Source: Apium graveolens (Eukaryota; Streptophyta; Magnoliopsida; Apiales; Apiaceae). Taken from it: a stretch of 64,000 nucleotides of DNA. How positions within the stretch are numbered: position 1 is the stretch's first letter; every line of letters begins with the position of its first letter. The stretch is taken from positions 30,394,846 to 30,458,845 of the forward strand of contig NC_133648.1 of assembly GCF_009905375.1 (NCBI RefSeq), written 5' to 3'. The position numbers and the translations under genes are program-made. The notes below the pieces were generated by a model. It was not told where the DNA came from and made no database searches. It saw only the letters and a list, made by a program, of their open reading frames with translations. Of this stretch, positions 45,589 through 56,409 are shown piece after piece.

Positions 45589-48500
45589 TTAAGCAGATTT
45601 AGAGAAAGAACCTGAAATCATTCCAAGTTCATTTACCAATTTTGTAAAGGTAGCTTCACATAGTGGTTTTGTGAAGATATCTGCTACTTGTTGATCTGTG
45701 GGAACAAAATGCAATTCCACTGTACCTTCATCCACATGTTCCCTGATGAAATGGTACCTGATGCTGATGTGCTTTGTCATAGAGTGTTGAACTGGATTAC
45801 CTGTCATAGCAATAGCACTTTGATTATCACAGTAAATAGGGATTTTGAAATATGTTAACCCATAATCCAGTAACTGATTCTTCATCCAAAGAATCTGTGC
45901 ACAGCAGCTTCCTGCAGCAATATACTCTGCTTCTGCAGTTGATGTGGAAATTGACTTTTGTTTCTTGCTATACCAAGAAACCAACCTGCCTCCAAGAAAT
46001 TGGCAGCTACCACTTGTGCTTTTCCTGTCAATTTTGCAACCTGCAAAATCTGCATCTGAGTAACCTATTAATTTAAAATCTGATTCTCTAGGATACCATA
46101 ATCCTAGATCAGCTGTTCCTTTAAGATACTTAAAGATTCTTTTTACAGCTGTTAAGTGAGGTTCTCTTGGATCTGCTTGAAATCTTGCACAAAGACAGGT
46201 AGCAAACATGATATCTGGTCTACTAGCAGTTAGATAGAGAAGTGAGCCAATCATACCTCTGTAATCAGTGATATCTACTGAATTACCAGTATCCTTATCC
46301 AGTTTTGTTGCAGTGGCCATGGGAGTGGATGCACTTGAACAGTCTTGCATTCCAAATTTCTTCAGCAAGTTTCTGGTATACTTAGATTGACAAATAAAAG
46401 TTCCTTCTTCACTCTGCTTGACTTGAAGGCCCAGAAAATAACTAAGTTCTCCCATCATACTCATCTGATATCTTGACTGCATTAGTTTGGCAAACTTTTT
46501 GCAAAGTTTGTCATTTGGAGACCCAAAAATAATATCATCAACATAAATCTGGATCAAAAGTAAGTCCTTGCCATGGTTGAGATAGAACAGTGTTTTGTCA
46601 ATAGTTCCTCTGTTGAATCCACTTTCCAGAAGAAACTGAGCTAATGTCTCATACCATGCTCTAGGAGCTTGCTTAAGTCCATAAAGTGCTTTATCAAGCC
46701 TGTAGACATAATCTGGATGTTTGGAATCTACAAAGCCTGGAGGTTGTTCAACATATACTTCCTCTTCCAATTCTCCATTGAGAAAAGCACTTTTCACATC
46801 CATTTGAAAGACAGTAAACTTTTTGTGAGCAGCATAAGCCATGAATATCCTTATGGCTTCTAACCTAGCAACTGGCGCAAATGTTTCATCATAGTCAACT
46901 CCCTCCTGTTGAGAATATCCTTTTGCAACCAGCCTTGCCTTGTTCCTTACAATTATGCCATCACTGTCAGTTTTGTTTCTGAATACCCACTTTGTACCAA
47001 CAACCGATCTATTCTTAGGTCTTGGCACTAAGGTCCAGACTTTGTTTCTTTCAAATTCATTCAACTCTTCCTGCATTGCTTGCACCCAATCAGCATCTTG
47101 AAGAGCTTCTTCCACTTTCTTTGGCTCAGACTGAGAGAGAAAAGAATTGTAAAGACATTCATTCGAAGTACCTGTTCTAGTTCTGACACCTGCCTCAAGA
47201 TTTCCAATTATCAAATCAGGTGTATGTGATTTTGTCCACTTCCTTGCAGATGGAAGATTTTCTCTAGAACTGGATGCTCCCCCATGATTCATGCTGTCTT
47301 CGGTTTCATTTTCTGATGCTCCCCCTGAAACTATGCTCTCTGAGTTGGATCCTTCAGTATTTAGATTTTCAGTACTGTCAGTACTTGGCTTATCAGAACT
47401 TGACGAATCAGAATTTGAAGAGCCAGATGTATGTTCTGATGCTTCTTGAGATGTGATAATATCTTGAGTATGCTTCCCCTGCATTGGTGCATCTTCCTTT
47501 GACGTAGTCACCACAGTTTCAATAACATCAGAGTTTAATCCATCAGAATTTACAGTATCAGGACTTAGACTGTCAGGACTTGAGGTATCAGAATATGAAT
47601 CTTCATTTTCAAATCTCAGCTGATCATGATCAATGCAATCTTCAAGTCCAGTGATCTTCTTGTCATCAAAAGAGACATTGATAGATTCCATGACCACTTT
47701 TGTTCTCAAATTATAGACTCTGAAGGCTTTTGTAGAAAGTGGATATCCAACAAAGATTCCCTCATCAGCTTTTAGATCAAACTTGGATAGCTGTTCAGGA
47801 TGAGTCTTGAGAACAAAACACTTACATCCAAATACATGAAAGTATTTTAGATTTGGCTTCTTGTTCTTCACCATCTCATATGGTGTTTTTCCATGCTTGT
47901 TAATGAGTGTTGCATTTTGAGTAAAACAAGCAGTCTGCACAGCTTCAGCCCAGAAATAGGTTGGAAGCTTTGCTTCTTCAAGCATTGTTCGTGCAGCTTC
48001 AATGAGAGTTCTATTCTTCCTTTCAACAACTCCATTTTGCTGTGGAGTTCCAGGAGCAAAAAATTCCTGCTTTATTCCATGATTTTTGCAGAACTCTTCC
48101 ATTATCAGATTCTTGAATTCAGTGCCATTATCACTCCTCAAAATTTTCACAGAATCTTTGATCAATTTATCCAGATGTTTGACATGATCAATCAGGATAG
48201 ATGCAGTTTCACTTTTTGTGTGCAAGAAATACACCCATGTGTATCTGGTGAACTCATCTACTATGACCAACGCATATTTCTTCTTTGCAATAGACATGAC
48301 ATTCACTGGACCAAATAGATCAACATGAAGTAGATAATAAGGCTCAAGAATTGATGATTCAGTCTTGCTCTTGAATGAAGATTTTCTTTGTTTAGCCTTC
48401 TGACATGAGTCACAAAGACCATCAGGAACAAACACTGATTTTGGCAGTCCTCTCACAAGATCTTTCTTGATCAGTTCATTTATCTTGTTGAAGTTTAAAT

Positions 48501-48819
48501 GAGAGAGTTTCTTGTGCCAATTCCAGCTTTCTTCAGTTGAGGCTCTACTCACTAAACAGATTGCAGAACCATCAGAACTTGTTGAAAGCTTAGCTTCATA
48601 AATGTTACCACGCCTGAATCCCTTCAGAACAATTTTTCCTTTAGATTTACTAACTATTTCACAATGTTCATATCCCAAAGTTTTTCCAATGTTGCCATCT
48701 CCATAAGAAACACTTGGGCCAGCTTTCTCCACAAAGTCTGATAGCAGGGCCTTATTTCCAGTCATATGTCCTGAACATCCACTGTCCAGAACTAAAATAT
48801 TTTTCCTGTTGCCCTGCAA
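45589..48819 (-). CDS. pol: Copia Pol polyprotein: protease, integrase, reverse transcriptase, RNase H
   Basis: About 1076 open codons encode all Pol enzymes in Ty1-copia order. Protease: [13 protein letters not shown] with D12. Integrase zinc finger: HKKLSH (from 102) and CDSC (136-139). Integrase core D167, D230 and E266, with exactly 35 residues between the last two. A Ser/Asp-rich linker fills about 405-520. Reverse transcriptase: [12 protein letters not shown] (D674) and YVDD (759-762). RNase H: SDADFAG (D922, D924), the [10 protein letters not shown] box and YCDNQSA (D998). No stops or lost catalytic residues are seen. The first codon is uncertain: the frame is the same as gag, separated from it by TAG and TGA, and the listed start is a TTG next to an acceptor-like TTTTTGATTGCAG. 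It is probably functional. Confidence 0.93.
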   Translation of the reverse strand: MQGNRKNILVLDSGCSGHMTGNKALLSDFVEKAGPSVSYGDGNIGKTLGYEHCEIVSKSKGKIVLKGFRRGNIYEAKLSTSSDGSAICLVSRASTEESWNWHKKLSHLNFNKINELIKKDLVRGLPKSVFVPDGLCDSCQKAKQRKSSFKSKTESSILEPYYLLHVDLFGPVNVMSIAKKKYALVIVDEFTRYTWVYFLHTKSETASILIDHVKHLDKLIKDSVKILRSDNGTEFKNLIMEEFCKNHGIKQEFFAPGTPQQNGVVERKNRTLIEAARTMLEEAKLPTYFWAEAVQTACFTQNATLINKHGKTPYEMVKNKKPNLKYFHVFGCKCFVLKTHPEQLSKFDLKADEGIFVGYPLSTKAFRVYNLRTKVVMESINVSFDDKKITGLEDCIDHDQLRFENEDSYSDTSSPDSLSPDTVNSDGLNSDVIETVVTTSKEDAPMQGKHTQDIITSQEASEHTSGSSNSDSSSSDKPSTDSTENLNTEGSNSESIVSGGASENETEDSMNHGGASSSRENLPSARKWTKSHTPDLIIGNLEAGVRTRTGTSNECLYNSFLSQSEPKKVEEALQDADWVQAMQEELNEFERNKVWTLVPRPKNRSVVGTKWVFRNKTDSDGIIVRNKARLVAKGYSQQEGVDYDETFAPVARLEAIRIFMAYAAHKKFTVFQMDVKSAFLNGELEEEVYVEQPPGFVDSKHPDYVYRLDKALYGLKQAPRAWYETLAQFLLESGFNRGTIDKTLFYLNHGKDLLLIQIYVDDIIFGSPNDKLCKKFAKLMQSRYQMSMMGELSYFLGLQVKQSEEGTFICQSKYTRNLLKKFGMQDCSSASTPMATATKLDKDTGNSVDITDYRGMIGSLLYLTASRPDIMFATCLCARFQADPREPHLTAVKRIFKYLKGTADLGLWYPRESDFKLIGYSDADFAGCKIDRKSTSGSCQFLGGRLVSWYSKKQKSISTSTAEAEYIAAGSCCAQILWMKNQLLDYGLTYFKIPIYCDNQSAIAMTGNPVQHSMTKHISIRYHFIREHVDEGTVELHFVPTDQQVADIFTKPLCEATFTKLVNELGMISGSFSKSA

Positions 48820-48834
48820 TCAAAAAGACCACTA
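48820..48834 (-). promoter_or_regulatory. Gag-Pol junction: two in-frame stops and an acceptor-like site
   Basis: Gag ends in TAG (48834-48832); three codons later comes TGA (48822-48820), and the same frame is open again as pol. The minus strand shows ACTAAT, TTTTTGATTGCAG then GG, which looks like a branch point and 3' splice site. Pol may therefore be made from a spliced RNA rather than by read-through of two stops. Confidence 0.5.
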
Positions 48835-51168
48835 ATTATTAGTTTTAAGGACCCAGACTTGCTTGGATCCTTTGGCCTTTTTAGGTTTGTTAACATTTGC
48901 AGCGGATTTAGCATCAGATTTTATGTTAACAGTTTTCTTATCAGAACTTATACTACCAGACTTTGAATCAGAACTTACACTAGAAGGAACAACAGAAACT
49001 TTCTTTAAAGAAGGTTTTATTTGATAATAATCATAGTACAAACTATGATATTCCTTACAAGTATAAATGGAATGCCATAAACTACCACAATGAAAACAAG
49101 GATCTTGTGGTTTGTATCTAACAGACTGACTCTTAACTCCTGATTTTGTAGATAAGGAGTTAATATTCTTATTCTTCCTGCAAAAAAAAGCCAGATGGTT
49201 AGAACTTCCACAGTTATGACACGCTTTCCTAGGAGCATCAGGAACAGATTTATAGTTATTGCTTTTATTCACACCTTCCTTTCCATTCCTGTTTTTCCTA
49301 GGTGATTTTACCTTGTTTGCATTCTTAACATCTTTCAGCTTATGCTTAAGCTGCTTCTTTGTCATTAAGCCTATGTTAACTTCAGCTGTCTTTTCCTGTT
49401 TTAGTTTGTCAGAAGCTAATTCCTTTTTAACTTCTGATTTCTCATTTTCAGATTTTTCAGTTACAAACTTAACAGGTTTTAACTTCGGCTTTTGCTTATC
49501 AACAGGCTTAATTTCTACAGTTCCTTTTTCATTTTTATTTTCTCCATAACCTAAGCCCTCTTTCCAGTTTCCACTGCTTAGCAAATTTTGAGTTGTTTTG
49601 CCAGAGTTAGTCCAAGTTCTGATAATCTCTCTCTCCTTTTCTAACTCAGTTTTTAGAGATTCATTCATTTTTAGCACTTCATCCCTAACATAAAAAGCAT
49701 CATCTCTATCCTGCTGAGTTTGATGGAACATGACTAACTCTTTTTCTAAGAAATCATTTCTTTTCCTAAAAGCAAGATTTTCAGAAGTTAATCTTTCACA
49801 TGTTAAAGTTTGATCTCTATAACTAACAAACATGGTTTTAAGATATCTTCTCAACTCATTAATATCATCAGTATGAAAAGCATAAGTAGTCTGAGGTACC
49901 TTTGTTTCAGCAGCTTCAGAACTGCTCTCAGAACTTGATTTATCAGCATTTGCCATCAATGCATAGTTCTCCTCACTTTCAGAGTCTGAGGTGTCTGTCC
50001 AGCTTTTCTGCTTTGTGACAAGAGCTTTGCCTTTGTCACTCTTGGTCTTCTTGCAATCAGGAGATATGTGGCCTTTCTCACCACAATTATAACATTTAAC
50101 ATTAGCGTAATCTCCTCTGTCAGACTTTCCTCCTCTTCCTTCAGATCTTCTGAAATTCTTCTTATCAGAACTTATGCCTTTCCTGGAAAACTTCTTTCCC
50201 TTCCTGAACTTCATGTATGCAATCTTTGTGATTCCTTTCACCATAAGAGCACACAGCTTCATCATCTCCTCATCAGCATCAGTTTCCGGCAAGTTTTCAG
50301 AATCTGAGTCATCATCACTCTCAGAACTTGATGACTCAGTATCAGACTTTATGATAAGAGCTTTACCCTTGTCTTTCTTTGAGGAAGGTGGTTTGGGGGA
50401 TTCCTCTTCAGCCTTGAGAGCAACTGTCCTTGACTTTCCTCCTTTCCTCTTGCTTCTTTGTTCCATCTCAAGTTCATGAGTCTTGAGCATTCCATAGATT
50501 TCATCAAGAGTTGTTTCATCAAGATTGTAGTTGTCTCTTATTGTTGTTGCCTTCAAATCCCAACATTCAGGAAGAGCTAACAGGAATTTAAGGTTTGTAT
50601 CTTCAAGATCATACTCCTTATTTACTAATGACAAGTCATTCAAGAGTTTGACAAATCTATCATATACATCAGTCAATGACTCATTAGTCCTAGAGTCAAA
50701 GTGTTCATACTCTTGAGTGAGTATTGTCTTCCTGTTCTTCTTAACTGTTTCAGTTCCTTGACACCTTGTCTCCAGTGCATCCCATATCTCCTTAGCAGTC
50801 TTGCAGTTGATTACCCTGTTTGACATTACATTATCAATGGCACTATGCAATAAGTGTCGTACCTTGGCATCCTTAGCAATAGATGCTATATCTTCAGCAG
50901 TGTAATCACTCTTTTCCTTTGGTACGGTCTTTGCTGCTTCACCTGCAACTACAACAGCGAGCTTGGTAGGTTTGTGAGGCCCTTCCTTGATTCTATCAAG
51001 GTATTCTGGATCTGTTGCTTCCAGAAACATGGTCATCCTTACCTTCCATATGGGATATTCAGATGGTCTCAATATGGGAACTCTGATAGTCTCATATCGA
51101 CTCTGAGTTGATGTCTTTGATGATTCCTCAGTTTTGGTAGGCTTAGTTGGAGTTTCTGTGTCAGACAT
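48832..51168 (-). CDS. gag: SIRE-like Gag polyprotein with three zinc knuckles
   Basis: 778 codons from the ATG at 51168. The frame extends 18 codons further up into the primer site, but that part has only a GTG start and no similarity. Gag builds the particle and packages RNA. N-terminal capsid of the UBN2/DUF4219 type: EYPIWKVRMTMFLEATDP, then VINCKTAKEIWDALE and NESLTDVYDRFVKLLNDL. CCHC knuckles, counted from this ATG: CYNCGEKGHISPDC (359-372), CHNCGSSNHLAFFC (650-663) and CFHCGSLWHSIYTC (691-704). A coiled-coil-like stretch lies at about 450-515. The Ser/Asp-rich and Lys-rich linkers make it much longer than usual copia Gags. It is open throughout. Confidence 0.93.
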   Translation of the reverse strand: MSDTETPTKPTKTEESSKTSTQSRYETIRVPILRPSEYPIWKVRMTMFLEATDPEYLDRIKEGPHKPTKLAVVVAGEAAKTVPKEKSDYTAEDIASIAKDAKVRHLLHSAIDNVMSNRVINCKTAKEIWDALETRCQGTETVKKNRKTILTQEYEHFDSRTNESLTDVYDRFVKLLNDLSLVNKEYDLEDTNLKFLLALPECWDLKATTIRDNYNLDETTLDEIYGMLKTHELEMEQRSKRKGGKSRTVALKAEEESPKPPSSKKDKGKALIIKSDTESSSSESDDDSDSENLPETDADEEMMKLCALMVKGITKIAYMKFRKGKKFSRKGISSDKKNFRRSEGRGGKSDRGDYANVKCYNCGEKGHISPDCKKTKSDKGKALVTKQKSWTDTSDSESEENYALMANADKSSSESSSEAAETKVPQTTYAFHTDDINELRRYLKTMFVSYRDQTLTCERLTSENLAFRKRNDFLEKELVMFHQTQQDRDDAFYVRDEVLKMNESLKTELEKEREIIRTWTNSGKTTQNLLSSGNWKEGLGYGENKNEKGTVEIKPVDKQKPKLKPVKFVTEKSENEKSEVKKELASDKLKQEKTAEVNIGLMTKKQLKHKLKDVKNANKVKSPRKNRNGKEGVNKSNNYKSVPDAPRKACHNCGSSNHLAFFCRKNKNINSLSTKSGVKSQSVRYKPQDPCFHCGSLWHSIYTCKEYHSLYYDYYQIKPSLKKVSVVPSSVSSDSKSGSISSDKKTVNIKSDAKSAANVNKPKKAKGSKQVWVLKTNN

Positions 51169-51210
51169 GATTGTGTTTGGATCTTTAACTGTATGTGTGT
51201 TAACAGAAGG

Positions 51211-51222
51211 CTCTGATACCAC
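51211..51222 (-). other. Primer-binding site of SIRE-like element
   Basis: Minus-strand TGGTATCAGAGC starts two bases after the 5' LTR end at 51224, the initiator tRNA-Met type. The gag ATG lies 43 bases further on. Confidence 0.94.
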
Positions 51223-51223
51223 T

Positions 51224-51836
51224 TGTTAGGTCACACTTTCACTGTAGAGGGGGTGAATACAGTGTTTATTACAACCAAATCAAACTTCAAGAACTTATGT
51301 AACAGAAAACAAACTTTATTGAAACAATAAACTCTGTTACAATCTGGAACTGTTATCTCTCAGTGATGAACAAAATATCACGAGAGCTGCTAGGGTTACA
51401 GTAAATAATATTCTCGATAATGATAACACTTATAGTGTAAACCCTATGTCTGTGTTTATATATTACACAGTTACAAGATAATCGCTAATTGATATGGAAT
51501 ATAATTCTGCTTCCTAATATATATCAATCAGATATCTTTCCTTCCAAGTATTCCATTCTTTACAGAATTCCTTCTTCATGCATATCTCTTCTTATGTTTA
51601 TCTTGATCTTCTTAACTTTAATCAGCTACTGTCCTTATCTGATCGTCCTTCAGCACTTAAGTTCTGATATCTATCTCCTGATGCTTATCTCCTGATAACA
51701 TAAGTACTGATATCCCTTAAGTTCTGACGTCCAGTATAAGTACTGATCAGTTAAGTACTGATTTGTTCTGTTCAAATAAGATCTGAAATCTAAACATAAA
51801 ACATATTAGCCATGACATTATCAAATATATCTAACA
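51224..51836 (-). repeat. 5' LTR of SIRE-like element
   Basis: 613 bp. Right-hand U3 carries the TTAAGTTCTGAT-type repeats (about 51655-51770). A TATA box is at 51455-51462 and the transcript probably starts near 51425. Confidence 0.97.
51455..51462 (-). promoter_or_regulatory. TATA box of SIRE-like LTR
   Basis: Minus-strand TATATAAA followed by CACAGACATAGGG. The same box and downstream CACA-ATAGGG are kept in the solo LTR at 8943-8950, which supports selection on it. Confidence 0.65.
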
Positions 51837-51841
51837 CTGAG

Positions 51842-52070
51842 GTTGAGGAGTAACAACGCGATGATGTTTTATTACTAATTGGAGATCGGATTGCGGATCT
51901 GATAGAGCGTCCTAACGCAGGACCGGATGATGTTGATATTGAGGATGTAATGGTTGAGGATGTTGTCCTAGATGGGATTGTTGCTGAGGAGGATCTCGTG
52001 GAAGATCCTAACAAGAATGAATAAAGGACCATTGAGGAATTGATGACCATAGTTAGGGAAACTACCAGAG
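51842..52070 (+). pseudogene. Acidic gag N-terminal remnant of plus Tekay-type element
   Basis: The frame carries PDDVDIEDVMVEDVVLDGIV and EEDLVEDPNKNE, ending in a TAA shared with the minus element, and an extra TAA near the start. It is followed at about 52070 by RNase H-type sequence. Upstream the leader continues at 39491-39702 on the far side of the copia element. Confidence 0.5.
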
Positions 52071-52919
52071 GTAGGATTGGCCGGTCACTACCGGAGGTTC
52101 GTTCAAGTTTGTAAAGATAGTAGCCCCTTTGAAGCGGCTTACTCGTAAGACTAAGAAGTTTGAATGGACAGAGAAATACGAGAAAAGATTTTAACAACTA
52201 AAGCAAAGGTTGGTGGCGACCCATATGTTGGCGTTGCCGAATGAAAAAAAGAGATTTTGTGAATTGTAGTGACGCTTCGCATAAGGAATTAGGGTGCTTC
52301 TTATACAGCACAGCAAGGTAATCGCGTACGCATCAAGATAATTAAGGGAATATAAAATTCGATATCCCCACCTATGAGCTTGGGCTCATGGCAATAGTTT
52401 TGCCCTAAAGATTGGAGGCACTACTTGTATGGAGAGAAGTGCGAGAATTACCTAAGCCATAAGTGCTCTAGTACATTTTCACGCAGAAAAGAGCTCAACA
52501 TGTGCCAAATGAGGTGGTTAGAGCTAATCAAGGATTACGATTATGAGATTCTTTATCATTCGGGGAAAGCCAATGTGGTGGCTGATGCCCTTAGTAAAAA
52601 GGAGAGACTCAAGATGATAATGTCTTTGAGAGAGTTTATAAGAGATTTTGAGAAGATGGAAATAGAAGTGAAGGTAACCGGAGCCGGTACCGAAAAGCTG
52701 TTTGAGATTGCAATAGAGACCGAATTATTGGAAAAGAGCATATTGTGCCAGAAAAAGGTGATGAATGAAGGCAGAGAGCCAACAAATAAATATGAGATTA
52801 ATACCGAGAAAGATGATAAGGGAATAATGAGGTATTTCTATAGAATTTGGGTTCCGAAAGTTCAAGAGCTTAAGGATGAGAACTTAGATGAGAGCCATAG
52901 TTTGAGGAATAGGATTTAA
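52071..52919 (+). pseudogene. RT connection, RNase H and integrase N-terminal remnant
   Basis: Starts with GLAGHYRRF and WTEKYEK scraps, then from 52425 an open frame of 164 codons with YGEKCENY, ELNMCQMRWLELIKDYDYEI, LYHSGKANVVADALSKKE and, at its end, RIWVPKVQELKDENLDESHS, the N-terminal side of integrase. These are Tekay-clade signatures. The RNase H start is frameshifted and the integrase zinc finger and core do not follow. It is inactive. It sits 5' of gag-like sequence, the reverse of the normal order. Confidence 0.8.
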
Positions 52920-55900
52920 GGCAAACCCTGAATGTGATAGTCAGGGAGGTTGCCATCAAGAAAGAAAGAACCCATAACATAATAGAGTGGAAACCAAGGT
53001 TTTTAATGTATAAGATAACCCCGATTATGGGAGAAGGTTGAAACATTTCATACTAAGGAAACAGAAAGTCGAGTAAGGAAAGGAGACCCGAGACGGTACT
53101 CCTATACGGAAATTCATGGACCTGTCTAAACAGAACTTATACCTTATTCCCAACCACCACCTGAGGGAAACAATGTAGTGGGAAATTCTTTCAGGACCTC
53201 TAAGTCGCTAAGCTCTCAGAGTTCCAAGGAACAAGCTGACCCAGTCGAGGCAAGAGCCTGGCTAAAGGAAATATAGGAATTATTTGAGATTCTAAATGAT
53301 TGACGAACCACAAAAGACTGTTTTTATCACTTACCCTCCTAAGAGAGAGACCACCCGCTGGTGAAAGGCCAAGGAAGGCACGGAGCAAGAGATTATAATA
53401 AACTAATTTAAGTTCAGTCAATTGTTTTCGGGAAAGTACTTCCCAAGGTTATGGAGATAGTGTAAAAGCTTTAGAGCCAGAACAAAGGTAGACGAGTATA
53501 ATGAATTAGGAATCTAAGTTGTAAAAGTTATCAAGATTGTTCTGAGGACACGAATCCAGAATGACGGGATGTTTGAAATCAATGCTTATGTTGTGTTGGT
53601 TCATGAAATAATGATAAGAGAAAGGAAAATAAAAAGAAACTGAAGTGGAATGGAATATAAAGGCAATAGAGTTTGAGGAATGATAAGGGAGTTGGGTATG
53701 AGGAAACCCTAAAGACTCGTAGCAATATAAATAGAAAAGTATGCATTCGTCAGGATGAGGGTGATTCACCATGAGTTAAAATTGATGGTTGAGGGCATAA
53801 GAGATACATATATTTTATCCCCTGTGAGTTGGGAGGATTTGAGGGAAACCTTGAGATAGTTCGAAGGATAAATAATGAGACGCGGATAGACTGAGGAGAC
53901 AAGGAAGTAAGAAATTAGGAAAATTTGGATGAAGGAAGTGACCTTCAAGAATGTGAAGTGTAAGACCGGTGGCTGGTTACCCAGAAAGGGAGACGCCAGG
54001 TATGAAAGATATCCCAACATTGAGATGACTGTTGAGATAAACAACAAAAGTAAATAAGGAATTATTAAGAAGAAGTTCACGTTGAACATGACCAATATCT
54101 TCCAGGTCATCCTTGTTATCGTTACCAAATTAGGCAAGAAAAGCGGATGACCATTGTTATCTTTTGGAGGCTATATTGATTGACCTCATTTTGAATACAG
54201 ATGTTATTGTGAAATTAGGCATATACTATCGAGGTGGGAATGATTGAATAAGACACCCTTATCAGGGGTATATGACTTGATTTATCCATGGAAGGATGCA
54301 TGTACCTTTTTAAAGGTGGAATTAAGGATAGAACATCGGTAACTTAAAATGAATCCTAGGGGAATGCCTAAAGGTTGGCATTTCACCCTTAATAGGGACA
54401 GTATGAGTTTTGACAGTATGATTGGGAAAGGGTTAAGGTAACAACAACCTTTAAGACTCAGTGGAGAAATTTTTCAGAAGTATATAGACAATGGTTCTAG
54501 TAATAGTAAATGGTATTTCGATATGCCCTGTATCTAGGGAATACAGGAGGAACTATTGAAAGATAACCTTAGAGGTTTTGCATGGAGAAAGGTAATATTC
54601 AAAATTCTCAAGAATAAAAATGTTGATAAAAGGAATATGACGTGATTATAATAATGCGAAGTGGGGCACGTGTTAAACCACGAGAAAGTATGGATCGAAC
54701 CAGTAAAGGTCGAAATTGTTCAGGGCAATTAGGACCTAAGACAAAAGATGTTCTAAGTACGATCGAGAGTCAGTCGCGACAGTGATTAACCTCTAAAGAC
54801 TGAGGCAATAACTTATGGAAAAATGGTGATTTCTTTTCTTACTCATCAGATTTTAAGGAAAACATCTTCACATAAGCTGTGATTGAAATGAGGTAGAAAA
54901 TTTATTTGGAGGTGGTTAAAATGACATTGACTGTAAGGAAATTTTACTATCAGGAAAGGCCAAAGAGGTGGCCGACACTTTAAAGGTAAGAGGATAATTA
55001 TAGGTGCTTGTGCCAAAGGAATACAGTGATGATGGTTAAAGCTATGAAGGTTGTATTATGGTTTGGAAGATTGACATTCCTTCTGATGACTGTGCAATAC
55101 CCAGCCGTAATAGTAGTTTATAAAGGTTTAATTCGTGTAATCGCCATGAGCGGGCTATCTATCTTAGAAGGTACTATCTTTAGAATGAGCCTGGACCATG
55201 TTTCAAAAGGACTAAACGAACCTTTGAGTTAAGTCTTCTATCGAAGGCATATGATTAAGAATGGTATTAACCTGCTATCGTTACTTTGATTGAAACTCTT
55301 CTACAATTTTATCTACTTCATGTCATGAAAGTACGTCAGAGTTTGGAGTGTTCTTCATGAATTGTGATTGGTGGTTATGTTAACTCCTTAGGAGAATTAG
55401 ATACGAGATGTATGGACTCCGTATGGTTAGCTATTAAGACTTCATAGAAAATGAATGACTACAGTAGGTCAGTGGTGGACCATAGTAAGGCAGCAATGAT
55501 TCTGCGAGTAATGAGCTGATTACAACCGTGAGAGTTGTATTGGAATGGGTGTTGAGATTGAGTACCACTAATCGGGTCGTGGTAGTGTATAAGTTATCAT
55601 TGATAGACTAATTAAGTAGAGTATCTACCTATTGAATATTATTCTTTCTTATCAATAGAGAGTCGTATTACTATACGAGGAAGGTTGCGGTGCAAGCATA
55701 GAATTCTATTAACGATGATGTATAAAATGAGATTCCAGATTCGATTTTCGATGTCGAGGGAGTTTCATAGGTGATTGAGTATAAGCTCAAGGAAGAGCAT
55801 GGGTCCGTAGAATGATGGGTGGAATAATAAATATTTAGGCATGTGAAATACGATGCTATAATACTTGATGTTGATATAAATACATATATGTTTTGTTCTC

Positions 55901-56400
55901 CTATGACAAACCTCTATAATTCAGAGGTAGGTTCCAAGCCAGATATTTTATGGCAATATTTTTTTTCATATATACAATTCTCTTCAGTTCGTTCTTTTCT
56001 CTTCTTTTCATTTCATATAACTGAGAAGAACAACCCTTCCAGAAGGGGAGGTATTGTCGAATGACTATCTATCTGTGTGATAGAAGCCGAGTAGGATACC
56101 AGCTATTGTTTAATTGCTTGTCAAGTACTAAAGGCTGGCCACCTTCTGTACTAACTATGCAATGTAACAAGTGTTCATGATCATAGCGATCTCTCAACAA
56201 ATTCCTTTACTTCTATATGATTGATCAAATTTTGGAAAATAGAAACAACTGAAAAAGGAGTAAGGTAGTATGCGAAATGGAAACACATTCGTGATACTAA
56301 GGTTGACGTGGTTATTAAAAGGTTATAGAACGCTAACGAGCAGAATTATAACCAGTATAATATTAGAAACAGAAGGTGATAGCGATTACGAACTGGAAAA
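52920..56400 (+). pseudogene. Degraded gag/pol middle region of plus Tekay-type element
   Basis: A Gag scrap lies near 53215-53480: SSKEQADPVEARAWLKEI, then TTRW and a FPR-LW-like stretch in shifting frames. Near 54900-54990 there is DCKEILLSGKAKEVADTL, a second RNase H scrap. Between and after, no protease or reverse transcriptase motif can be read. The same material in the same order is at 17671-21190 on the opposite strand, so the decay is ancestral. Confidence 0.55.
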
Positions 56401-56409
56401 GAATGGGTA

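Larger units (their letters stand above)
39703..51836 (-). mobile_element. SIRE-like Ty1-copia element, nearly intact, 12.1 kb
   Basis: Ends TGTTAGG...CTAACA with a perfect 5-bp duplication CTGAG (39698-39702 and 51837-51841). LTRs are both 613 bp and differ at a single base (G/A near 40042 versus 51563), so insertion is very recent. On the minus strand: LTR, primer site, gag, pol, a 1.4-kb spacer, a 91-codon frame, a long accessory frame in pieces, a polypurine tract and LTR. An extra frame 3' of pol, the large Gag and the integrase/RT sequence fit the SIRE/Maximus clade. It is inserted in the interior of the plus Tekay-type element. Confidence 0.95.

Noticed and set aside
47893..48318. 141-codon plus-strand frame, and other plus frames over 45852-51111
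   Set aside because: Shadows on the strand opposite intact copia gag and pol.
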